A DNA stretch of 12,104 nt from Desulfatirhabdium butyrativorans (GTDB lineage: Bacteria; Desulfobacterota; Desulfobacteria; Desulfobacterales; DYRK01), in NCBI GenBank assembly GCA_020718785.1, contig DYRK01000136.1, forward strand, positions 1 to 12,104, given 5' to 3'. The translations under genes and the position numbers were made by a program. The notes under the pieces were generated by a model that had not been told where the DNA came from, searched no databases, and saw only the letters and a program-made list of their open reading frames with translations. Position 1 is the stretch's first letter, and every line of letters begins with the position of its first letter. Positions 6,635 to 12,104 of this stretch are shown piece by piece.

Positions 6635-7021
6635 ACGCTATTCCTCCCTGAAACGCGATTCCTCACAGACCGAGCCGCGGCAGCATAAAAAAATCTGGTC
6701 CGATTTGTTTCCGCATTCCTGTCTGTTAAAAAAAACAATTTGAAATCACGTATCCGTTCTTTTATTTTATCTGTTGGTTTTTCATAAAAAAATTGTCTTC
6801 AGGAGTTACGCAGTTGCATGATTTTAACCGCCAATTCACGCTGATAAACGCCAATTAATCAGAAAAATAAATTCAAGTGCGTAAGTCCCGGTCTTGAAAA
6901 AGATAAATCAGTCAATAATTTCTTTTAAAATCCCAATGAGTGTGATAATCAGCCTCAAAAGTTTGAGGGAGCATCCGTCCTGACCCCTTTATTCAACCTC
7001 TCATAAAATTTGGTGTGACTT
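6635..7021. other. divergent intergenic region between the SH3 gene and the DUF1178 gene
   Basis: A gap of 387 bases that must hold the start signals for both flanking genes, but no convincing -35/-10 pair was found on either strand. It contains the MITE-like inverted repeat at 6802-6888 and a small perfect hairpin at 6953-6968 (CCTCAAA-AG-TTTGAGG) about 55 bases before the DUF1178 start, which could be an operator or a chance palindrome. The rest is A/T-rich with nothing recognisable. Confidence 0.5.
6802..6888. mobile_element. small MITE-like element with ~14-base terminal inverted repeats
   Basis: GGAGTTACGCAGTT at 6802-6815 and AAGTGCGTAAGTCC at 6875-6888 are inverted repeats matching at 12 of 14 positions. 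Inside are two direct copies of CGCCAATT (6829-6836 and 6849-6856) 20 bases apart. GTCTTCA (6795-6801) directly before the left end and GTCTTGA (6891-6897) two bases past the right end could be remains of a target-site duplication. The ends look like those of some insertion sequences. No transposase is present, so it would be a non-autonomous remnant. Confidence 0.45.
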
Positions 7022-7435
7022 ATGATAATATTTGATCTGCAATGCAGCAAGGGCCATAAATTCGAAGGCTGGTTTGAAGACGGACAGTCCTTTGAAACAC
7101 AAAACGAACAGTCGCTTATCACCTGTCCGCTTTGCAACGACACCGCGATTTTCAGAATTCCTTCCACCTTTGCCATCAGATCCTCTTCATCGGGAGTTCC
7201 GCTCCCCGGAGCGGAAAATTCCGATTTCGGTAAAAAACTGATTGAATTTGTGGATAAAAATTTTGATGATGTCGGATGCGATTTTGCAAAAGAAGCCTTG
7301 AAAATCCACTACGGTGTTTCAGAGCCGCGGAATATCAAAGGCTCAAGCACCGATGAAGAGGAGAAAACCCTTAAAGAAGAAGGGATACAGTTTTTCAAAA
7401 TTCCTGTGCCAAAGCAATCCGACACCGATGCCTGA
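7022..7435 (+). CDS. DUF1178 family protein (putative zinc-ribbon)
   Basis: A 137-residue cytoplasmic protein that fits the DUF1178 family along its whole length: N-terminal MIIFDLQCSKGHKFEGWF, a CPLC knuckle at 35-38, and the C-terminal signature FVDKNFDDVGCDFAKEA (77-93), KIHYGV, then EEEKTLKEEGI. C8, H12, C35 and C38 could bind one zinc ion. The biochemical function of the family is unknown. The sequence before the ATG (GGTGTGACTT) is a poor ribosome site, but no other start gives the conserved N-terminus. It is followed by a stem-loop with a U-tract (7440-7506) and converges on a small minus-strand gene. Confidence 0.93.
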   Translation: MIIFDLQCSKGHKFEGWFEDGQSFETQNEQSLITCPLCNDTAIFRIPSTFAIRSSSSGVPLPGAENSDFGKKLIEFVDKNFDDVGCDFAKEALKIHYGVSEPRNIKGSSTDEEEKTLKEEGIQFFKIPVPKQSDTDA

Positions 7436-7439
7436 CCAT

Positions 7440-7506
7440 CATGACGCTTCTCTTGATTTTTTATTTATCCCCTGCGGCTTCCTGAGCAGCGTCATGTATT
7501 TTTTTT
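7440..7506 (+). terminator. possible terminator of the DUF1178 gene (long-loop stem plus U-tract)
   Basis: A perfect 9-base inverted repeat CATGACGCT (7440-7448) / AGCGTCATG (7488-7496) starts five bases after the DUF1178 stop codon and is followed directly by TATTTTTTTT (7497-7506). The 39-base loop is longer than usual for an intrinsic terminator. The structure overlaps the 3' part of the minus-strand small gene at 7461-7631. Confidence 0.4.
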
Positions 7507-7631
7507 CCGCCTTCGGCTTTCTGTTCCATCGAAAAAGGAGTATCTAACCATGAAACATGGATGATACCGAAAAAATTGAGTCCGAAAGCGACTACCAGTG
7601 CGATAACCGCGTACAAAACATATTTTCCCAT
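7461..7631 (-). CDS. 56-residue small membrane protein (hypothetical)
   Basis: An uninterrupted minus-strand frame starts with ATG at 7629-7631 and ends with TAA at 7461-7463. The N-terminus MGKYVLYAVIALVVAFGLNF continues to about residue 25 as one hydrophobic helix, preceded by a single Lys. A short HVSWLDTPFSMEQ segment and a hydrophilic Lys/Glu/Ala-rich tail ending AAGDK follow, so the tail is probably a soluble helix. GAGG lies 9 bases before the ATG (TGAGGCTGAATTTATG), a usable ribosome site. It is too short for common ORF cut-offs. I recognise no family. Gene-like structure (ribosome site, membrane helix, amphipathic tail) supports it over chance, and it fills an otherwise empty gap. 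Confidence 0.7.
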   Translation of the reverse strand: MGKYVLYAVIALVVAFGLNFFGIIHVSWLDTPFSMEQKAEGGKKIHDAAQEAAGDK

Positions 7632-7781
7632 AAATTCAGCCTCATATCAGAAGAGTTCGAATTTCAAGTGCCAAACGCTCAAAACTTTGAAGTTCCTGAG
7701 CTTTAACATTTATGCGAAAGAGAATCAAGCATAAAAAACCGGGTTGACAGATCAGAGCTTATTAACACACGGAGATTTCAA

Positions 7782-9164
7782 ATGAAACGGACAAAAATTG
7801 TTGATCTTTTAAAGTCGGATGCCCCTGCGGGGAAAGTGCTTATCAAAGGATGGGTCAGAACGCGCCGCGATTCAAAAGACTTTTCCTTTATCGAAATCAA
7901 TGACGGATCCTGTCTTAAAAACATGCAGGTGCTTGCAGATGCGGCTTTGCCCAATTATGAAGAGATTAAAAAACTGACCACCGGCTCTGCCGCGGCTGTT
8001 GCCGGTGACATGATCGCGTCTCAGGGAAAAGGGCAGCAATGGGAACTCCGGGCAGAAAATATCGAGATCATCGGCATTGCCCCGGAAACTTATCCTTTGC
8101 AGAAAAAACGCCATACGGATGAATTTCTGAGAACCATTGCCCATTTAAGACCTCGTACCAACAAATACGGCGCGGCTTTCCGTATCCGCTCGGAAGCAGC
8201 ATATTCCATCCACAAATTTTTTAAAGACAGGGGATTCCGATGCCTTCATTCTCCCATTCTCACGGGGTCCGACTGCGAAGGCGCGGGGGAACTGTTTCAG
8301 GTCACGAGCCTGAATCTCGACTCTGTCCCGAAAAAAGAAGGAAAACCGGATTATGCTCGGGATTTTTTCGGCAAGCCCGCGAATCTGACCGTATCGGGAC
8401 AGTTGTCCGCGGAAATGTTCGCGCTGGCATTGGGGGATGTTTACACTTTCGGTCCTACGTTCCGGGCTGAAAATTCCAATACCCGAAGACACGCGGCAGA
8501 GTTCTGGATGGCGGAACCGGAAATGGCTTTCTGCGATATTTCCGAAAACATGGACCTTGCCGAAGAACTTATCCGATATCTGACGCGTCATATCATGGAA
8601 GAATGCGCGGAAGATATTGCGCTGTTTGCCCAGTTTGTGGATAAAACTCTGATGCAGACCCTTGAAAATATCGCTTCCTCGGAATATGTGCGGCTGCCAT
8701 ATACACAGGCTGTTGAAATTCTGAATGGTTCCGGGAAAAAATTCGAATATGAGGCTGCATTCGGAAAAGACTTGCAGTCCGAACATGAGCGGTATCTGAC
8801 CGAGAAGCATTTTGAAAAACCGGTCATTGTCTATGACTACCCTAAAAGCATCAAGCCTTTTTACATGCGCTTAAATGACGACGGAACTACCGTGGCGGCA
8901 ATGGATGTCCTGGTTCCGGGAATAGGTGAAATCATCGGAGGAAGCCAGCGCGAAGAACGCCTTGAGGTGCTTCAGGCACGCATGAAAGAAATCGGACTGT
9001 CTCAGGAATTGTACTGGTGGTATCTTGATTCGAGACGATTCGGAACCGTTCCCCACAGCGGCTTCGGCTTGGGATTCGAGCGCTTTCTCATGCTTGTGAC
9101 CGGCATCGGCAATATCAGAGATGTGATTCCCTTTCCACGGACTCCGGGCAGCATAGAATTTTGA
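7782..9164 (+). CDS. asnS: asparagine--tRNA ligase
   Basis: Cytoplasmic class IIb aminoacyl-tRNA synthetase that charges tRNA-Asn using ATP. Its 460 residues fit the bacterial family. Residues ~18-100 form the OB-fold anticodon-binding domain (VLIKGWVRTRRDSKDFSFIEINDG). The catalytic domain has motif 1 at ~145-160, the GELFQVT region at 169-175, motif 2 FRAENSNTRRHAAEF (227-241) and motif 3 GFGLGFERFLMLVTG (427-441). The ending VIPFPRTPGSIEF is typical of AsnRS rather than AspRS. CGGAG lies about 8 bases before the ATG. Its presence shows direct Asn-tRNA synthesis rather than sole reliance on the GatCAB amidation route. The methyltransferase gene begins 17 bases after the stop with no terminator between, suggesting co-transcription. 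Confidence 0.98.
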   Translation: MKRTKIVDLLKSDAPAGKVLIKGWVRTRRDSKDFSFIEINDGSCLKNMQVLADAALPNYEEIKKLTTGSAAAVAGDMIASQGKGQQWELRAENIEIIGIAPETYPLQKKRHTDEFLRTIAHLRPRTNKYGAAFRIRSEAAYSIHKFFKDRGFRCLHSPILTGSDCEGAGELFQVTSLNLDSVPKKEGKPDYARDFFGKPANLTVSGQLSAEMFALALGDVYTFGPTFRAENSNTRRHAAEFWMAEPEMAFCDISENMDLAEELIRYLTRHIMEECAEDIALFAQFVDKTLMQTLENIASSEYVRLPYTQAVEILNGSGKKFEYEAAFGKDLQSEHERYLTEKHFEKPVIVYDYPKSIKPFYMRLNDDGTTVAAMDVLVPGIGEIIGGSQREERLEVLQARMKEIGLSQELYWWYLDSRRFGTVPHSGFGLGFERFLMLVTGIGNIRDVIPFPRTPGSIEF

Positions 9165-9181
9165 AAAGACGGGAAACATCA

Positions 9182-10708
9182 ATGACATTCACAAGACCGT
9201 CAGAAGCTGTGCAACAGAGCCTGTTCCCGACGCCGGCGACCGCAACAAGTGTCGAAGAGATGACCTTTCCTGAAACTTATACCGGTTTGGCAGGCTTTCA
9301 TAAATACTGGGGCAAAAAACCGACTGAAAGCCTTGCCTATCTTATCGAAAACTGCACCGGTGAAGGCGATATCGTATTGGATCCCTTTCTTGGCTCAGGC
9401 TTGGTTTCACGAGAGTGTCTGACAAGAAACAGGCGGTTTATCGGTATTGATATTAATCCTTTTGCCGTTGAACATACCTCTTTTTTGCTTAACCTTCCGT
9501 CTAAGAAAGAGTATTACCAAGCATTGACAGAAATCGAACAGAGTGCGGCCGAACAAATCAATACAGCATATAAAACCTCTGATAACCGTATCGCATCTCA
9601 TTATCTCTGGGAAAAGGGCAACATCGTATCCATATGGATTAAACCGGAAACCGGACGGAATCGGATTGAGATTGAACCTTCTCCGAAAGACGTTGATTAT
9701 TTTTTGTCTTACCAAAATTATCAGGCAAAACATTTCAGGGATCTCAGATTCTTTACAAATTCCCGCATCAATGTCAGACCGGGCATGTCTGTCCGTGATA
9801 TTTTCACCGGTCGGGCAATACGAAACATTGATCTGCTGATTGAATCTGTTTCGAATTATCCGTTGCACTTGAAACGCGCACTTCTTCTTACGCTGACCTC
9901 CGCGTCAGGTCAGATGTCGAACATGGTGTTTGCTATCAAAAACCGGAGTAATTGCAGGAAAAATGCAAAAGCCGGCAAAACAGAAGTCGGCAGTTGGGTT
10001 ATCGGATTCTGGCTGCCTGATACGCATTTTGAAATCAATGTATGGAATTGCTTTAAAAACCGCGCAAACAAATTACTTAAATCGCTCCCGGAGCAGAGGG
10101 AAACCTCCTTTACGATTTCAAAGGACCCCGAATCTGTTGATGTTTCGGATTATAAGGCATGGCTCATCAATTCGGACTGCCGGACAGCGCTCGGAAAAAT
10201 GCCCTCGGAAACCGTATCTTTTGTCTGCACCGATCCTCCTCACAGCGACCGGGTTCCCTATCTGGAGCTGAGTGAGTTATGGAATTCCCTGCTCGGTTAT
10301 ACCGTGGATTTTGAGAGAGAGATTGTTGTTTCCAATGCAAAGGAACGTCGGAAATCAAAAAGCAGCTACAATTCGGAGATGACCGAATTTTTCATGGAAA
10401 CATCCAGAGTCCTCAAGTCATATGGATTCATTGCCTTGTATTTCAATGCACGTGATGAAGAAAGCTGGCGATATCTGAAATGTATCGAAAAAATATCCGA
10501 TTCGCTGAAATTTGTCGGAAGTTTCCCGATAGTCTATTCGGCCGCTTCTGTTGTGCAGGATAATCGCAAAGGGGCTATGAAGAATGACTACGTTCTCGTT
10601 TATCAAAAGCGGCTTGCAGACAGCAGACATCAATTGCCGAAAGCTTTTACAGACATCCCAGGGTGGTCGTCTCAATTTCCGAAAAAAAGCGGGAGCAAGT
10701 CAAAATGA
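9182..10708 (+). CDS. DNA methyltransferase (amino-methyltransferase of a restriction-modification pair)
   Basis: A 508-residue predicted SAM-dependent DNA N4-cytosine or N6-adenine methyltransferase. FHKYWGKKP (39-47) precedes the SAM-binding motif I LDPFLGSGLVS (66-76) and the acidic FIGIDINP (86-93). A ~250-residue middle section, probably target recognition, leads to the catalytic motif IV TDPPHSDRVPYLELSELW (350-367). This N-terminal motif I, C-terminal motif IV order is alpha-like. Motif IV reads DPPH where most members have DPPY or NPPY. ATG 9182 is preferred: GGGA lies 7 bases upstream, whereas an in-frame TTG at 9161 overlaps the asnS stop without a ribosome site. Its stop overlaps the start of the next gene (ATGA), so the two are translationally coupled. 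It should protect host DNA from the downstream nuclease; the target sequence cannot be read from here. Confidence 0.88.
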   Translation: MTFTRPSEAVQQSLFPTPATATSVEEMTFPETYTGLAGFHKYWGKKPTESLAYLIENCTGEGDIVLDPFLGSGLVSRECLTRNRRFIGIDINPFAVEHTSFLLNLPSKKEYYQALTEIEQSAAEQINTAYKTSDNRIASHYLWEKGNIVSIWIKPETGRNRIEIEPSPKDVDYFLSYQNYQAKHFRDLRFFTNSRINVRPGMSVRDIFTGRAIRNIDLLIESVSNYPLHLKRALLLTLTSASGQMSNMVFAIKNRSNCRKNAKAGKTEVGSWVIGFWLPDTHFEINVWNCFKNRANKLLKSLPEQRETSFTISKDPESVDVSDYKAWLINSDCRTALGKMPSETVSFVCTDPPHSDRVPYLELSELWNSLLGYTVDFEREIVVSNAKERRKSKSSYNSEMTEFFMETSRVLKSYGFIALYFNARDEESWRYLKCIEKISDSLKFVGSFPIVYSAASVVQDNRKGAMKNDYVLVYQKRLADSRHQLPKAFTDIPGWSSQFPKKSGSKSK

Positions 10709-11811
10709 AAGACTTCAATTATTGGGAGAAACTGCATAACAGCCAGAAATTGGAAGAGTTCAGTTCAGATGAGAAAGGCTTCCTTTGGCTCAAAGTGAAA
10801 TCTATTATCCGAAAAAAACTTATCTCCGAGTTTGTCACAGTGAACGAGATAGAGTTGAAAGAGACTTCGTTAAAGAGACAATTCGCTGAACTTTACGGAC
10901 TGCTTGTCAAAAATCCTGATAACTCGCATAATCTGCTGAATGAATACATTGAGAGGAAAAACAGAGAAATATTGGCGGCTTCAGACACAAAAAAGCTTGT
11001 TTCCGAATTGTACAAATTAAAGACATTTGACTGGGGCGGTGATTATCAAAACTCTCTCGACAAATATCTTGTAAGCAGATATGTTAAGACATTTCAATCT
11101 TATGATACGCTTGTATCAAAGTTTCAAACCGAAATCAGTACAGCAGTACAAGGCTATGTTCTCAACAGTTGGTACAATCATTGGTCAGGCGTTCTCATCG
11201 AGCATCTTTTCAAATCCCATAAAACAGTACTGCCGACCGTAGGCAAAATAAAGTATGTTGATTTCTTTATCGGAAATGTCCCGTTTGATTTGAAGGTGAC
11301 ATACCTGCCGGCAGAGTATATAAGGGCCAGAAGAAAAGAGCTTGGCTTTCCTGTCGAACTGACGTATTTGAAAGCGAAAGCCAAAGAGTTGAACATTGCT
11401 TTTGATAAAAAGGCAAAATACACCGATGTCTTCTATGAAATTGTTGAAAAGCTGAAAGATAGGGACACGAACGGGTGCAGAAAAGTGATTGAAACTCTGA
11501 AAAAAGAGAATTTGCAGATTCTTGAAGAAGCAAAACAGGATCATCGCAGGCTGGCAAAATGGCTGTATGAAAATCAGGGCGAGATGCGTTTCGGCTCTGA
11601 AAACAGACTGTTTCTGATTCTTACAGATACAGATGATTTCAACGGATCTTGGAAATTAAAACGCAACATGGATTTGCTGAAGCCGGTCATAGAAGACTAT
11701 CTTGACAGCTTTGCCAAGAAAAAAATTTCCGATTTGAAGGTTGTTTTCAAATACAAAGGAAAATCAGAGATATTTACAGCTTTGACCGATGTAATATTCG
11801 TTGTCAGATAA
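10705..11811 (+). CDS. predicted PD-(D/E)XK restriction endonuclease
   Basis: A 368-residue protein, probably the nuclease partner of the overlapping methyltransferase. A PD-(D/E)XK core can be read: E166 in the helix WSGVLIEHLF, D186 in KYVDFF, and D195-x-K197 in VPFDLKVTY, with spacing of 9 residues between the D and the DLK. The N-terminal ~130 residues are charged and helical and could bind DNA; the C-terminal part ends in beta-rich KVVFKYKGKSEIFTALTDVIFVV. I recognise no named restriction family. The start at 10705 is chosen because ATGA overlaps the methyltransferase stop and GGGAG lies at 10691-10695; an upstream in-frame ATG at 10663 would overlap by 46 bases. The gene looks more A/T-rich than asnS, as is common for acquired restriction genes. 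The motif, coupling and order support the call; biochemical activity is inferred. Confidence 0.75.
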   Translation: MKDFNYWEKLHNSQKLEEFSSDEKGFLWLKVKSIIRKKLISEFVTVNEIELKETSLKRQFAELYGLLVKNPDNSHNLLNEYIERKNREILAASDTKKLVSELYKLKTFDWGGDYQNSLDKYLVSRYVKTFQSYDTLVSKFQTEISTAVQGYVLNSWYNHWSGVLIEHLFKSHKTVLPTVGKIKYVDFFIGNVPFDLKVTYLPAEYIRARRKELGFPVELTYLKAKAKELNIAFDKKAKYTDVFYEIVEKLKDRDTNGCRKVIETLKKENLQILEEAKQDHRRLAKWLYENQGEMRFGSENRLFLILTDTDDFNGSWKLKRNMDLLKPVIEDYLDSFAKKKISDLKVVFKYKGKSEIFTALTDVIFVVR

Positions 11812-12030
11812 ACTCTGTCTGAATGCAGAAAAGGAATCGCCAGCCAAATGACAGACTGGGCGAATTGCTGTTTGCCCTTGTCAGAAAAAGGAGAATATGG
11901 CTGCAGCAATTTTACATTGAGACTGTCAGGAAAGTTCAAACTCACAACTGAGGATAAAAGAGGTCTTTTCAGCCATATTCGGCAGAGTCAGTTTCTTTCC
12001 GCACCGATTTTTTTTAACAAGGAGGATGAA
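11812..12030 (+). other. gap after the endonuclease gene, open in the same frame
   Basis: This gap of about 220 bases has a weak hairpin at 11858-11877 (GGGCGAA / TTTGCCC with one G-T pair) that lacks a U-tract. The frame of the endonuclease stays open from its TAA to the window end, with an internal ATG at 11848 preceded at a distance by AAGGA. The translated stretch has no recognisable motif. A minus-strand frame at 11697-11945 overlaps the nuclease gene and is rejected. Confidence 0.4.
12019..12025 (+). promoter_or_regulatory. strong ribosome binding site of the partial downstream gene
   Basis: AAGGAGG, a full match to the Shine-Dalgarno consensus, sits five bases before the ATG at 12031. 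It is the best ribosome site in the window and decides the start of the truncated gene. Confidence 0.75.
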
Positions 12031-12104
12031 ATGCGAATTTTTACAAAAGAGACATTTTCGGAAATAAGAATTATCTTTAGAGGGTCGGAGGTTTCCGGCA
12101 TCTT
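12031..12104 (+). CDS. partial gene of unknown function, cut by the window edge
   Basis: Only the first 24 residues are visible (MRIFTKETFSEIRIIFRGSE, then VSGI). The frame is open to the last base. The start is supported by the AAGGAGG site. An upstream in-frame ATG at 11848 would give 61 extra residues but has a poorer ribosome site. The fragment is too short to assign. It follows the restriction genes on the same strand and could be a further member of the same accessory unit or an unrelated gene. Confidence 0.6.
   Translation, partial: MRIFTKETFSEIRIIFRGSEVSGI

Noticed and set aside
7744..7749. Perfect TTGACA upstream of asnS as a promoter -35.
   Set aside because: No acceptable -10 lies 16-18 bases downstream, and the position is only about 33 bases from the ATG.
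8145..8810. Minus-strand frame of 221 codons inside asnS.
   Set aside because: It is fully antisense to conserved catalytic motifs of asnS, so it is a shadow frame.
11697..11945. Minus-strand frame of 82 codons at the end of the endonuclease gene.
   Set aside because: Half of it is antisense to the nuclease gene, and its remaining residues show no motif or ribosome site.

Overview
The window looks like a chromosomal segment of a Gram-negative bacterium with moderate GC content. It mixes housekeeping genes (polA, asnS, a DUF1178 protein, a YgiM/TIGR04211-type SH3 protein) with accessory material: a solitary antitoxin-like gene, a large secreted repeat protein, several palindromic repeat elements and a restriction-modification pair. 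DUF1178, the SH3/anchor protein and abundant palindromes of the GTTCCCAAGCC...GGCTTGGGAAC kind fit a member of the Desulfobacterota (Desulfobacterales-like). That assignment is inference from gene content and repeat style, not from a marker-gene comparison.

Layout. Bases 1-72 hold the 3' flank of polA, including a stretch that resembles a dispersed repeat. polA (73-2736, minus) encodes a full three-domain DNA polymerase I and has a plausible -35/-10 pair upstream. The 547-base gap to the next gene holds a 120-base nested palindrome element (2916-3035). On the plus strand, a 90-residue antitoxin-like protein (3284-3556) is followed 54 bases later by a 651-residue secreted protein (3611-5566). 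That protein has a signal peptide, a Cys-rich head, a beta-propeller-like repeat region, an Ig-like domain and two copies of an unassigned C-terminal domain.

Directly behind that gene are four 105-base-spaced hairpins (5587-5965). The 41-base spacers between them are near-exact copies of the last coding stretch of the gene itself. This is the most unusual structure in the window. The array separates the secreted-protein gene from the convergent SH3/coiled-coil/membrane-anchor gene (5984-6634, minus). A gap with a MITE-like inverted repeat follows, then the DUF1178 gene (7022-7435, plus) and an overlooked 56-residue membrane peptide gene on the minus strand (7461-7631).

The right third is a tight plus-strand gene train. 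asnS (7782-9164) is followed after only 17 bases by a DNA methyltransferase (9182-10708), which overlaps by ATGA a predicted PD-(D/E)XK endonuclease (10705-11811). The last two form a credible, probably unassigned, Type II-like restriction-modification system that seems to be transcribed with, or right behind, a tRNA synthetase. A further gene starts near the right edge (ATG at 12031 with a strong Shine-Dalgarno site) and runs out of the window.
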